Source: Mesorhizobium sp. M00.F.Ca.ET.216.01.1.1 (GTDB lineage: Bacteria; Pseudomonadota; Alphaproteobacteria; Rhizobiales; Rhizobiaceae). Taken from it: a stretch of DNA of 64,000 bases. The position numbers were made by a program, and so were the translations under genes. This document shows positions 54,020 to 63,567 of this stretch, one piece after another. The stretch covers positions 1 through 64,000 of the forward strand of contig NZ_SADR02000033.1 in the NCBI RefSeq assembly GCF_004010325.2, given 5' to 3'. The notes under the pieces are model-generated. The model ran no database searches. It saw nothing but the letters and a program-made list of their open reading frames with translations, and was not told the DNA's origin. How positions within the stretch are numbered: position 1 is the stretch's first letter; the number at the start of each line of letters is the position of its first letter.

Positions 54020-55669
54020 ATGAAAGGCCATCCGACCATGAATTATTCGCCCCACAAAAGCCTATACGGAAAGCTCGGCGGCAGCATGGTGCTCCTCTTT
54101 CTTGCCTCAGCCGTACTTGTCGGATCGAATATTGTCGCCTTCAACAGGATCCGATCGGATGTTGTTTCGACCAGTTATGTCGGACAGAACCGTTTGGGAT
54201 ACGAAATTTTATATTTGATCGGACGTCTGCTCGACGAGACGACCCAGAACCGAGCGCAAGTTGCTTCCCAACTGCGTGAACTCATGGAGCAAAGCGAAAC
54301 GATGCTGGCTACGCTGAAGGATGGAGATCCAGTGCGAGGCATAGCGGCTGAGACTGATGCGCGGTTGGTGACCCATCTCACCGAAGACCGGCAGTTCTGG
54401 GTCGCTGAAATAAGGCCAATTCTTCAGCGGGTAACGGAGATGGCCCCCGCTGGCACCTCCCCCGCCGCACTCGGCGAACTCGAGGCTCCGATACGAAGCT
54501 ACGCAGACAAGCTCGACGCAACCATCGAGCTTAAGGAACGCGCCGCGGGCGAAAGGCTTGAATGGTCCTATTTGCTGCAGCTTGTCTTCTCCGTTGTCTT
54601 GCTAATCATCCTGCTCCTGGTCCTGTGGCTCGCCAGGGACATCGCGCGCCGTACGCGTGCTCTGGCCGCGACGGCAGAGCAAATCAGCGCCGGTGACCTA
54701 TCGCAAACCGCCCCGGTGCGCGGCGGCGACGAACTGGCCCGCCTCGGTAATTCGTTCAATGCGATGACGGCAAAATTGACAGGCATGATTGAAGGCGAGC
54801 GCGAGGGGCGGACGAAGTTGGAAGAGCTTCTTACGACGATCGCGGATACAGCCCAGCACCTATCATCGTCTGCTGCCGAGATCCTTGCCGCCACGACGCA
54901 GCAGGCGGCGGGGATGCGCGAGCAATCGTCCGCCGTAGCAGACACGGTGACCAGCGTGGACGAGGTCCTGCAGACCGCTGACCAGGCGGCCCAGCGAGCC
55001 GCGGCGGTGGCGGAGTCGTCCGAGAATGCGGTTGAGGTGAGCCGGGCCGGCCGACAGGCGGTCGATGAGACGGTTACCGTCATGAACAAAGTCAAGGAAA
55101 AGAGCGAGACGATTGCCGGGGGCATACTTTTGTTGGCCGAACATGGCCAGGCGATCGGCGAGATCGTAACGGCAGTAACCGAGATCGCCGACCAGACCAA
55201 CCTCCTTGCCCTGAACGCAGCAATCGAGGCGTCGCGGGCAGGCGAGCACGGGAGGGGCTTCACTGTTGTCTCAAATGAGATCAGGACACTCGCTGACCAG
55301 TCGAAAAAGGCGACGGCGCAAGTGCGCACGATTCTCGGCGAGATACAGAAGGCGACGAACTCGGCGGTTATGGTGACAGAGGAAGGCACCAGGAGCGTCA
55401 ACCGGGCTCTCGAAGCGGTGAACGAAGCAGGCGAGACTATCAGAATGCTTGAGGAGGTCATCGCCGACGCCGCGCGGTCGGCCGCGCAAATTGCCGCCTC
55501 GGCCGGGCAGCAAACGACCGGCATGACACAGATCCAGCAGGCGATGAACCACATCAACCAAGCAAGCAACCAGAATCTCTCTGCGACGAGGCAATCGGAG
55601 CAAGCGGCCCAAAACCTCCACGAGTGGGGTACCAGACTGAAGGATCTGCTGGCTGGGTATGGACGCTGA
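54020..55669 (+). CDS. Methyl-accepting chemotaxis receptor (WspA-like)
   Basis: A 549-residue receptor: membrane segment 1 at about 23-43 (MVLLFLASAVLVGSNIV), a roughly 140-residue periplasmic part, membrane segment 2 at about 183-205 (LLQLVFSVVLLIILLLVLWL), HAMP, then a signalling domain with the tip TEIADQTNLLALNAAIEASR near 388. The C-terminus lacks the NWETF-type CheR docking peptide (ends LLAGYGR). ATG at 54038 is an alternative start. Ligand unknown; Wsp receptors respond to surface contact. Its stop lies inside the start of cheA. Confidence 0.9.
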   Translation: MKGHPTMNYSPHKSLYGKLGGSMVLLFLASAVLVGSNIVAFNRIRSDVVSTSYVGQNRLGYEILYLIGRLLDETTQNRAQVASQLRELMEQSETMLATLKDGDPVRGIAAETDARLVTHLTEDRQFWVAEIRPILQRVTEMAPAGTSPAALGELEAPIRSYADKLDATIELKERAAGERLEWSYLLQLVFSVVLLIILLLVLWLARDIARRTRALAATAEQISAGDLSQTAPVRGGDELARLGNSFNAMTAKLTGMIEGEREGRTKLEELLTTIADTAQHLSSSAAEILAATTQQAAGMREQSSAVADTVTSVDEVLQTADQAAQRAAAVAESSENAVEVSRAGRQAVDETVTVMNKVKEKSETIAGGILLLAEHGQAIGEIVTAVTEIADQTNLLALNAAIEASRAGEHGRGFTVVSNEIRTLADQSKKATAQVRTILGEIQKATNSAVMVTEEGTRSVNRALEAVNEAGETIRMLEEVIADAARSAAQIAASAGQQTTGMTQIQQAMNHINQASNQNLSATRQSEQAAQNLHEWGTRLKDLLAGYGR

Positions 55670-57932
55670 TATGCACGCTGAAGATAGCAAGCGGCAGTTG
55701 ATGGGTTTGTTCCTCGGCGAGATTCAGGAGCGCACTCGCGATCTGGAACGAAATCTCCTCGCGATAGAACCTACGACCAACGCAGCGGCCAGACTCGAGC
55801 TGCTGAAAGCGCTCCTAAGGACGACCCACAGTCTGAAGGGAGCGGCGGGTCTCATGGAGGTCCGCCCGATTGAGACGGCCTGCCACTGGATGGAAGAGTT
55901 GTTTTCCTCCGCACTGCGCGATGGCCGACGCCTCGATCGAAGACAAATTGGAATGCTCCTAGAGACAATCGATGCGTTGGCAGAATACGGCCGCGTGTTG
56001 GACCGGGGCGAGAAGGATTCGTGCGATGCCCCTGAAGAGCGATTGCACCGTCTGGCGGAATCAATCAGGACCAATGTGGACGTTGCTTTCAAATCGCGAA
56101 AAGACGGCTCGACAGGGCATCCGCCTGCGCTACGGGCCGGCGACGATGCGGGTCCTTCTCCCCCGGGGTACAATGTTGCCGACGCGACGACCCAGAGGCG
56201 GGTTGTGCGCTCTACCGATCTTGACGGCTCGGTCCAGGTGGCTGCCGAAAAGCTCGATTCGCTCCTTTTCCGAAGCGGGGAACTTTTGATTTCGCGTTCC
56301 CTCGGCCGCACAAGGGTTGATCAGACCGCGTCGCTCCAGGAACTGACCAAATCCCTTCGCCGGCAGGCATCCAATGCATTCGGCAATCGACCTCCCGTTC
56401 TTCCTCGAACGCAGCTGCCGAACCTGCGGCAAAAGGACGAAATACTGGTCGATCTGGAGAACGGGCTTCGAAAGCTTAAGCAGGACCTGGCTGATGACAG
56501 CCGCATTCTCGAACGCGCAGCCGCGTCGCTGGCCGATGGACTTCACCGGGCACGGATGCAACCGTTTGCGCAGGCGTGTCGGGGATTGGCCCGGATTGTA
56601 CGCGATATGAGCGCCGACCAGGGGAAATTGGCTGAGCTCGCGGTCGAAGGGGGCGGAATTGAGATCGACCGTTCCATACTGGGTGGATTGCAGGACTCAC
56701 TTCGTCACCTGGTGCGCAATGCCGTGGACCATGGTCTCGAAACGCCGGAGGATCGTGCGGCGCGCAACAAGCCGGCTGCCGGTCGGATCGTCATTGCGGC
56801 GGTGCTGCGGGGCGACCAGTTACAGGTCCGGGTAGAGGATGATGGCGGTGGAATAGATGTCGTCTCGCTTCGCGAACACGCACCGGACAAGGACGGTCCC
56901 GGTGCGCAGGACGAGGAAGAACTTCTCCGCCGGGTTTTTCTGCCCGGGGTTTCGACGTCGCCCACCGTCACGCGCCTGTCCGGTCGCGGAATGGGTTTGG
57001 ACATCGTAAAGAACGCGGTCGAAAAGCTGCGAGGCACCGTCCAGGTGGCCCACACACCGGGCAAAGGCACAGCGTTCACCTTGACGCTGCCTCTGACCGT
57101 GACGACGATCCGCGCCTTGTTGATAGTCGCCGGAGATCAGATTTTCGCCCTTGATCCCATAAGTAGCAAAAAACTTCTGCGGGTTTCCCGGGAAGAACTT
57201 CGATCGGTGAGTGGTCGAGCTTTCATTCCATACGACGGTAGGACCATACCCGTGCTTGATCTGGCGGGTTGGCTTGGCATGTCGACGCGGAAGCGCATGC
57301 CCAGTGCAGGTTCTATTGTCGTTATCGTGATCGGAACGGCAGGTAGAGAGGCGGCCCTGCTTGTGGATGAAGTGGCAGGAGAGCAGGAACTCCTGATACG
57401 TGTGCTCGGCCCACGTCTGGAAAAACTGCGAATCTTCAGCGGGGGTGCAATCCTTCCTGACGGTCAGATTGCCTTGGTGCTGAACGCCGCAGCACTGCTG
57501 GAAAACGCGACGGGACGGAACCTTGGTCGCGACCTGCCGCCGTTTGAGCAGGCTGAACGCCCCCAAGCGAGGAAGCGAATCCTGATCGTCGATGATTCTC
57601 CGACGGTACGAGCTCTCGAAAAGATCATGCTTGAGGCCGCCGGATATCAGGTCTCGACGGCCTCCGATGGATCGGAAGCCTGGGATGTGTTGCAGACAGA
57701 GGGCGCGGATGCCGTTATTGCCGACGTGGACATGCCCCGCATGGACGGTTTCATGTTTGCGCAGGCTATCCGTCAGTCGCAACACTTCAGCAATTTGCCG
57801 ATTATACTGGTTACGGCACGAGAGGAGCCGCAGGATAAAACGCGCGGGCTCGAGGTGGGCGCCAACGCCTACCTTTTGAAGAGCACATCCGACCAGCGGC
57901 AGCTGCTGGAACTCATACGGCAGGTACTTTGA
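55659..57932 (+). CDS. cheA: CheA histidine kinase with C-terminal receiver (WspE/FrzE type)
   Basis: A 757-residue hybrid kinase. HPt domain with His57 in LLRTTHSLKGAAGLM; dimerisation/P3 about 190-330; kinase N-box RHLVRNAVDHGLETPEDRAA, G1 VEDDGGGID, G2 GRGMGLDIVKNAVEKLRG; CheW-like domain about 485-620; REC from 630, RILIVDDSPTVRALEKI with the acceptor Asp in VIADVDMPRMDGFM near 688 and Lys in AYLLKSTSD. This layout is WspE/FrzE-like. It overlaps the MCP stop by 11 bases, so translation is coupled. Confidence 0.92.
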   Translation: MDADMHAEDSKRQLMGLFLGEIQERTRDLERNLLAIEPTTNAAARLELLKALLRTTHSLKGAAGLMEVRPIETACHWMEELFSSALRDGRRLDRRQIGMLLETIDALAEYGRVLDRGEKDSCDAPEERLHRLAESIRTNVDVAFKSRKDGSTGHPPALRAGDDAGPSPPGYNVADATTQRRVVRSTDLDGSVQVAAEKLDSLLFRSGELLISRSLGRTRVDQTASLQELTKSLRRQASNAFGNRPPVLPRTQLPNLRQKDEILVDLENGLRKLKQDLADDSRILERAAASLADGLHRARMQPFAQACRGLARIVRDMSADQGKLAELAVEGGGIEIDRSILGGLQDSLRHLVRNAVDHGLETPEDRAARNKPAAGRIVIAAVLRGDQLQVRVEDDGGGIDVVSLREHAPDKDGPGAQDEEELLRRVFLPGVSTSPTVTRLSGRGMGLDIVKNAVEKLRGTVQVAHTPGKGTAFTLTLPLTVTTIRALLIVAGDQIFALDPISSKKLLRVSREELRSVSGRAFIPYDGRTIPVLDLAGWLGMSTRKRMPSAGSIVVIVIGTAGREAALLVDEVAGEQELLIRVLGPRLEKLRIFSGGAILPDGQIALVLNAAALLENATGRNLGRDLPPFEQAERPQARKRILIVDDSPTVRALEKIMLEAAGYQVSTASDGSEAWDVLQTEGADAVIADVDMPRMDGFMFAQAIRQSQHFSNLPIILVTAREEPQDKTRGLEVGANAYLLKSTSDQRQLLELIRQVL

Positions 57933-57941
57933 GGACGTCGA

Positions 57942-58982
57942 ATGCTCCGAGTCATTCTTGCGACGAGCCGGCTGGACATCCGGGATTCCATTCTGAAGGC
58001 AATAGCAACGGACAAGCAGATCGAAATAGTCGCGACCGCCTTTAACGGTGCCGAGGCTGTCGAGAAGACCAAAGAACTGCGGCCGGATCTCGTTTTGCTG
58101 GGGGTCTCGCTACAGACGCTGGATAGCCTGGAGGCGACCAAGGAAATCATGATCGAGGCGCCAACCCCGATCGTGTTGGTGTTCAGCGTGCCGGATCCGC
58201 GTGCAGTCGAATTGTCGGTACGCGCGCTTGAGGCTGGAGCCCTCGCCGTCACCCCGGCACCACCTCAAAAAAGTGGGAGCGCAGATGGAACAGCCGTCAG
58301 AAAGTTCCTGTCGACGCTCAGGGCGATGTCTCAGGTAAAGGTCGTCCGCCGATGGCGCGACAGGCCAAATCTGAAAACCGGTTCCAAGCGGCTACCCACT
58401 GGAAACAAATCGTCGCCGCGGATTGTCGGTATTGCCGCCTCTACTGGCGGACCCGCAGCCGTGCAATCCATCTTGGCCAAGCTGCCGGGAGATTTTCCGG
58501 CTCCGATTCTGATCGTGCAGCATATCGCTTCCGGATTCATAGAGGGAGTGGCTTCCTGGCTCGATGCCGCGATCGCGCTCAAGGTTAAAGTCGCGGAGGA
58601 CGGCGAGCTCTTGGCGCCGCATGTCGTCTATCTGGCACCTGACGGACACCACCTGGGCGTCGCCAGTCGGTCACGCATTGTCGTTGCCGACGACCCTCCA
58701 ATCAACGGTTTCCGGCCCTCCGGCACATATCTCTTCGCATCTATGGCACGAGTGTTCGGCTCCGAAGCCGTGGGTATCATTCTCACGGGCATGGGGAACG
58801 ACGGGGCGGATGGGCTTCGCGCGGTTTACGAGGTAGACGGCACTGTGCTCGCGCAGGACGAGACAAGTTCCGTGGTCTTCGGCATGCCCAAGGCTGCGAT
58901 CGACGCGGGCATTGCACACCGGGTTCTGCCGCTGGACGAAATAGCCCGGACAATGATTTCGTTGGTTATGAACGGCTGTTAG
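57942..58982 (+). CDS. cheB: CheB methylesterase with degenerate receiver domain
   Basis: A 346-residue protein. The methylesterase triad is intact: Ser167 in GIAASTGGPAAV, His194 in IVQHIASGF, Asp287 in GMGNDGADGL. The N-terminal receiver has lost the acidic pair (VILATSRLDIRDSI) and the phospho-acceptor: the expected Asp is Gly54 in PDLVLLGVSLQTLDS; the conserved Lys region reads VTPAPP. So it cannot be phosphorylated in the usual way. It removes methyl groups from receptor glutamates. WspF-like by position. Nine bases after cheA. Confidence 0.9.
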   Translation: MLRVILATSRLDIRDSILKAIATDKQIEIVATAFNGAEAVEKTKELRPDLVLLGVSLQTLDSLEATKEIMIEAPTPIVLVFSVPDPRAVELSVRALEAGALAVTPAPPQKSGSADGTAVRKFLSTLRAMSQVKVVRRWRDRPNLKTGSKRLPTGNKSSPRIVGIAASTGGPAAVQSILAKLPGDFPAPILIVQHIASGFIEGVASWLDAAIALKVKVAEDGELLAPHVVYLAPDGHHLGVASRSRIVVADDPPINGFRPSGTYLFASMARVFGSEAVGIILTGMGNDGADGLRAVYEVDGTVLAQDETSSVVFGMPKAAIDAGIAHRVLPLDEIARTMISLVMNGC

Positions 58983-59035
58983 GCTGGTTGAACAGACGTT
59001 CGGGAAACCGAGTGACAAAATAATCTATCCATCGC

Positions 59036-60007
59036 CTACGGGACAGCAGAGATTTGAATCACCGCCGGCGTTATGATGACGGCGAAGAGGACCGGCAGGA
59101 AAAACAGGATCATGGGCACGGTCAGTTTCGGCGGAAGGGCCGCGGCTTTCTTCTCCGCTTCACTCATTCGGATGTCACGATTTTCCTGGGCCATCACGCG
59201 AAGCGACTGGGCGACCGGAGTGCCGTACTTCTCTGCCTGGATCAGGCTGGTAACGACTGCACGGACCCCCTCGACACCCGTCCTCTCTCCGAGATTCTCG
59301 AAAGCTTGACGGCGGTCCTGGAGGTAGGAGAGTTCTGCGGTTGTAAGGCTGAGTTCTTCCGCCAGCGCACCTGACTGAGCCCCGATTTCCTCTGCGACTT
59401 TGCGGAACGCGCTCTCGATGCCCATGCCGGATTCCACCGAGATCAGCAGGAGATCAAGTGCATCCGGCCACCCACGACGGATGTCCTTTTGCCGCTTCGT
59501 GATCTTGTTTTGCAGAACAAGCGCAGGTGCGAAATAGCCCAGCGCCCCGATGGCGCCTGCGATGGCCGATGTTGCAATAACCGGTATGGAAGGATTGAGA
59601 ACGAGCAAAATGTAAGAGGCAGAAACAGCAAATAGGACAAAAGGGGATATGAGCCGCACCGCAAGGAAGGCGACCACAGGGGCATATCCGCGATAGCCGG
59701 CCATTTTCAACTTGAGGGCCAACCCACCGTCTTCGGCCTGTTTGGTAAGGTTGAAACGGTCGACTATGGCTTGAAAGAGCTTCTTTGGCTTAGTTCTAAG
59801 TGAGACAGGGCTTTCGTCCGCTGCCAGCCGGGCGCGCTCCCTCCTGCGGATGCGCTCGCGCTCCCCTTGTACCTGACGCATGCGGGCAGCTAGATTGTCG
59901 CGGACGAGGTAAGGCCAGCTCACAACGATAACGGCCAAAAAGACCGAGACGGCAGCGAGAGGGGCGCCAAGGTGTGCGGGATCAAGAATAAATGAACCGA
60001 TATCCAC
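59036..60007 (-). CDS. tadC: Tad pilus inner-membrane protein TadC
   Basis: A 323-residue T2SSF-domain protein: LGAPLAAVSVFLAVIVVSWP first segment, then the cytoplasmic T2SSF domain with WPDALDLLLISVESGMGIES, GALAEELSLTTAELSYLQDR and SEAEKKAAALPPKLTVPMIL and a final pair of membrane segments. GTG start at 60007 with GAGGA 8 bases before. It pairs with TadB, 9 bases upstream, as the platform of the Flp-pilus machine. Confidence 0.92.
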   Translation of the reverse strand: MDIGSFILDPAHLGAPLAAVSVFLAVIVVSWPYLVRDNLAARMRQVQGERERIRRRERARLAADESPVSLRTKPKKLFQAIVDRFNLTKQAEDGGLALKLKMAGYRGYAPVVAFLAVRLISPFVLFAVSASYILLVLNPSIPVIATSAIAGAIGALGYFAPALVLQNKITKRQKDIRRGWPDALDLLLISVESGMGIESAFRKVAEEIGAQSGALAEELSLTTAELSYLQDRRQAFENLGERTGVEGVRAVVTSLIQAEKYGTPVAQSLRVMAQENRDIRMSEAEKKAAALPPKLTVPMILFFLPVLFAVIITPAVIQISAVP

Positions 60008-60016
60008 GACCAGTCC

Positions 60017-61012
60017 TCAGAAATCGAAATTAATCATTTTGCGCATGACGAGAATGCCGATCGTCATCCATAGGCCACAGGCGGCGAGAACGATGTTTCC
60101 GGTCAGGGCCGTGAACAGGAGCGAGATGTATTCGGGGCTGGTCAAGTATACGAGACCGGCGACAATGACCGGCAGGACCCCGATGATCCCGCCGGACGCC
60201 TTGGCTTCAGCGCTCATGGCCCTGATTTTGGCCTGCATTTTCTTTCGCTCGCGCAGCACTCTCGAGAGGTTGCTCAAGGCCTCCGCCAAGCTCCCGCCCG
60301 TCCGGCTCTGGATCGCGATGACGATGGCGAAGAAGTTGGCCTCGGAAATAGGAACCCGCTCCGACAAACGTTGCACCGCTTCATCCATCGGAAGCCCGAG
60401 CGTCTGATCGGCGACAACTGTCCTGAATTCGCTCTTTACAGGTTCTTGCGCTTCCGACGCGATGATTTTCATGCAGTCTGCCATTGGCAACCCCGCCTTT
60501 AGCCCTCTTACGATCACGTCGACAGCATTGGGAAATTCGGCGGTAAAGCGCTTGAAGCGTCCCTTGCGCCTCGCACTGACGTAAATGTGCGGCAGCAGCA
60601 ATCCTGCGGCAACTCCGAAGCCGAGAGCGGTGCTATTGCCCAGCCCGAAGACAAGCGGAACGGCATAAGAAGCAAGTCCGGTGGCGACGCAGACCAGGTA
60701 ATACGTCCTCTTTGTCCAATTCAGGCCGCCTTGCCGCATTCGTCCCACGAGCGTGGGCCGGCGGCCTTTCTTCGCCCTTGCTTTCTGCCGTTCCTCAAGC
60801 TCCCGCAGTGTCGCCTCGACCGATTGCTTTCGGCTATTGTTATCGATACTCGCGCTTTGTTCCCGCACCTTCAAGGCGGCTATGCCGGCGAATCTCTGCT
60901 CGAATAGCCCTGCCTTGGAAATGCGCGGATAAAAAGCCGCCATCATAAGCCCGCCAACGCTCAGTGATGTCAGCATAAATGCCGCGATGACGGTGAGACT
61001 GGGCGACAGCAT
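60017..61012 (-). CDS. tadB: Tad pilus inner-membrane protein TadB
   Basis: A 331-residue protein: membrane segment LTVIAAFMLTSLSVGGLMM, then VIVRGLKAGLPMADCMKIIA, SRTGGSLAEALSNLSRVLRE and the closing segments LPVIVAGLVYLTSP and LAACGLWMTIGILVM. T2SSF domain of the TadB type. The ATG at 61012 is preceded by GAGG. It forms the assembly platform with TadC. Fifty-three bases after the CpaF stop. Confidence 0.92.
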   Translation of the reverse strand: MLSPSLTVIAAFMLTSLSVGGLMMAAFYPRISKAGLFEQRFAGIAALKVREQSASIDNNSRKQSVEATLRELEERQKARAKKGRRPTLVGRMRQGGLNWTKRTYYLVCVATGLASYAVPLVFGLGNSTALGFGVAAGLLLPHIYVSARRKGRFKRFTAEFPNAVDVIVRGLKAGLPMADCMKIIASEAQEPVKSEFRTVVADQTLGLPMDEAVQRLSERVPISEANFFAIVIAIQSRTGGSLAEALSNLSRVLRERKKMQAKIRAMSAEAKASGGIIGVLPVIVAGLVYLTSPEYISLLFTALTGNIVLAACGLWMTIGILVMRKMINFDF

Positions 61013-61065
61013 TTTTTCCTCTTTGACGTCCGCATTCAAGCGAGTGATTAAAGCCGTATTTACCT

Positions 61066-62496
61066 TCAGGCTGCGGCTGCCATCTCCGCGGCGTCCAGAG
61101 CCGCGGCAAGTCGCTTCTCCTCGCCATAGTAGCGGGCCCGATCCCAGAATGCGGGGCGACCGATGCCCGTGGAACGATGACGGCCGATGACCCGGCCGTT
61201 CGCATCCTCGCCGAGAATCTCGTAAACAAAGAGATCTTGAGTAATCACGACATCCCCTTCCAGGCCGAGAACTTCGGTGATGTGCGTGATGCGGCGCGAA
61301 CCATCGCGTAGTCGGGCGGCCTGCACGATAACGTCAACGGACGAGACCAGCATCTCGCGGATGGTCTTGGACGGCAGGGTGTATCCGCCCATGGTGATCA
61401 TGGATTCGATGCGCGAGATTGCTTCGCGCGGAGAGTTGGCATGCAGCGTTCCCATAGATCCGTCATGCCCGGTATTCATCGCCTGCAGGAGGTCGAATGC
61501 CTCGGGACCACGAACTTCGCCGACAATGATCCGTTCGGGCCGCATCCGAAGGCAGTTCTTGACCAGAGCTCGCATGGTGATCTCGCCCGATCCCTCAATG
61601 TTAGGCGGACGCGTCTCGAGGCGAACGACGTGCGGTTGCTGCAGCTGCAGTTCCGCCGCATCCTCGCAGGTGATGATGCGTTCTTCGGGATCGATATAGC
61701 GGGTCAGCGTATTGAGCAGCGTCGTTTTGCCCGAACCAGTGCCTCCGGACACCAGCACGTTGCAGCGAACACGGCCGATGATCTGGAGGATTTCTGCTCC
61801 CTCCGGCGTGATCGAACCGAATTTCATCAGCTGGTCGAGGGTGAGCTTGTCCTTCTTGAACTTGCGGATCGTCAGGGTCGGTCCGTCGATGGCGAGCGGC
61901 GGCGCGATCACGTTGACGCGTGAACCATCGGCAAGACGCGCGTCACAAATGGGACTAGCCTCGTCGACGCGTCGGCCAACTTGGCTGACGATCCTCTGGC
62001 ATACATTAAGCAGCTGTTCGTTATCGCGAAAGCGGATGTCCGTTTCCTGGATTTTGCCGTCGACCTCGATGAAGATGCGGTTGCTGCCGTTGACCATGAT
62101 GTCGGCTATGTCGTCGCGCGCCAAAAGCGGCTCCAAAGGCCCATAGCCAAGGATATCATTACAGATGTCCTGAAGCAGCTCTTCTTGTTCGGCCTGTGAA
62201 ATGCCAATCTTTTTGGCGACGACGATGTGGTTGACGATTTCGCTGATTTCGTTCCGCGCTTGGCTCGCCTCCATCTTCGACAATTGAGCGACGTCGATTT
62301 CCTCAATCAATGCGTTAAAAATTTGCCTTTTCAGATCGTAATATTCGGCAGTTTTGTCCCCTTTCACCAGTTGGGGACGGCTGGCTGGGGGGCGCGGTTG
62401 AGCGGCGGGCTTGACGGAAGGTACTTTTTTCATGGACGCCTGAGGCATTTGAGGCTTCGTGAGAGCCTCGTGTTGCACGATTTTCCTGCCAAACAT
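61066..62496 (-). CDS. cpaF: Tad pilus secretion ATPase (CpaF/TadA)
   Basis: A 476-residue ATPase: N-terminal region with FNALIEEIDVAQLSKME, the VNGSNRIFIEVDGKIQETDIR box, Walker A LVSGGTGSGKTTLLN near 265, Asp box and Walker B ERIIVGEVRGPEAFDLLQAM, His box NTGHDGSMGTLHANSPREAI. It powers Flp pilus assembly. AAAGGTGAG precedes the ATG at 62496. Order on the minus strand is flp, cpaF, tadB, tadC. Confidence 0.93.
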   Translation of the reverse strand: MFGRKIVQHEALTKPQMPQASMKKVPSVKPAAQPRPPASRPQLVKGDKTAEYYDLKRQIFNALIEEIDVAQLSKMEASQARNEISEIVNHIVVAKKIGISQAEQEELLQDICNDILGYGPLEPLLARDDIADIMVNGSNRIFIEVDGKIQETDIRFRDNEQLLNVCQRIVSQVGRRVDEASPICDARLADGSRVNVIAPPLAIDGPTLTIRKFKKDKLTLDQLMKFGSITPEGAEILQIIGRVRCNVLVSGGTGSGKTTLLNTLTRYIDPEERIITCEDAAELQLQQPHVVRLETRPPNIEGSGEITMRALVKNCLRMRPERIIVGEVRGPEAFDLLQAMNTGHDGSMGTLHANSPREAISRIESMITMGGYTLPSKTIREMLVSSVDVIVQAARLRDGSRRITHITEVLGLEGDVVITQDLFVYEILGEDANGRVIGRHRSTGIGRPAFWDRARYYGEEKRLAAALDAAEMAAAA

Positions 62497-62581
62497 GTTT
62501 CTCACCTTTTGTGGACCAGGCTGACTGCGAACAAACAGCTGGCTGTCGGTTTCTGCGACAAAGCTCCCGCCCAAATGAAAA

Positions 62582-62606
62582 AGCGGAGGGACTACACCCC
62601 TCCGCT
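62582..62606 (-). terminator. Rho-independent terminator after the flp pilin gene
   Basis: On the minus strand AGCGGAGGG and CCCTCCGCT form a 9-bp stem with a 7-base loop, followed by TTTTC. It lies 31 bases after the pilin stop and 86 before cpaF. It should separate abundant pilin mRNA from partial read-through to cpaF, as in many tad loci. Confidence 0.8.
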
Positions 62607-62636
62607 CTGATGTTTCGTCTGCCGCGCAGGACCTGC

Positions 62637-62807
62637 TTAGGTGATGTTGATGCTGTCTGCGACCTTCTGGAACACGGCGCTCACGTCGGAGCCAACCAGA
62701 GTGACGGTCGTGATGATTGCAACAGAAATCAGGCCGGCAATGAGGCCGTATTCGATCGCGGTTGCGCCGGATTCATTCTTAGTAAAGCGGGTGATTATGT
62801 TCTTCAT
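62637..62807 (-). CDS. flp: Flp/Fap type IVb pilin
   Basis: A 56-residue prepilin: short basic start MKNIITRFTKNESG, then the processing site and hydrophobic stalk ATAIEYGLIAGLISVAII with the Gly/Glu-Tyr signature of type IVb pilins. The mature part would begin after the Gly. AAGGA precedes the ATG at 62807. It is polymerised into Flp pili by CpaF-TadB-TadC. Too short for an ordinary cut-off but clearly real. Confidence 0.93.
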   Translation of the reverse strand: MKNIITRFTKNESGATAIEYGLIAGLISVAIITTVTLVGSDVSAVFQKVADSINIT

Positions 62808-63567
62808 GGCTTCGATCCTTCATGGTTTCGATGTTTGGCCGACACCAACAGCAGGATCGGCCTCACAGGGATGGGTTTTGGCGGTGCTTGGTGCCCTTCT
62901 GTGTGACGAACATATGCACTCGTTTGCATTTCCGATCCATTCAGCCTGATAGCCGATGGCGTAGCGAGGCCGGTTCGGACGAACGGCCTAGACCATCCCA
63001 GGCGGCCTTTCACCGGCACCCGCGTCCAAGGCGGAAAGGTCCACCGAAACGGGCATACAGGCACAGCTAGTCACACGAGCCGATTTTTATCGGGAGCAAT
63101 GCTGATGCAATGCGCAGCACATTTTCTGGTCTCCGTGATGCTGGCATGTTCGGCATCGGACGCGCCCGACTGAGTGGGCGGAGATGTCTTCGCATTGTGG
63201 AAAGCGGCCTCGCAGACCCCGTCCGCCGAGATCGTGAGGGTTATGATCGACATTGCAACAATGCTGACCCTGGACAGGACCCCAGGCACGATTGTTTATG
63301 GGGGAAATACGGGGACTGCCGGGGCCAAGCTGAGCGACGAGAGGACGATCGTCCCAGCTCGCACGACAGTGCGCACGACCAATCTCATTGTGTTTGACAG
63401 GAGCTACACTGAAATTTCAAATCCGAGTGCTGGTGGTCGCCGGAGGTACCACACCTCGTCATCATGCACACCGGAGGACGACGGCCCCAGGTCAGATCAG
63501 CGCATGGCATGGTTTTGCAGATGTCAGCGCCAGCCAGCAAGCTCGGCGGCGCGTCTATTCTCGGCGT
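62808..63567. other. Gene-poor stretch between flp and the TadE-like gene
   Basis: About 760 bases. The minus-strand frame at 63071-63289 (72 aa, starting MPGVLSRVSIVAMSIITLTI with a hydrophobic start) has no homology I recognise and is kept only as a possibility. Promoter for flp must lie near 62810-62900. No CpaE/TadZ or other tad gene is seen here. Confidence 0.4.

Noticed and set aside
63071..63289. Small minus-strand frame with a hydrophobic start
   Set aside because: No homology known to me and a weak start; reported only in the gap note.
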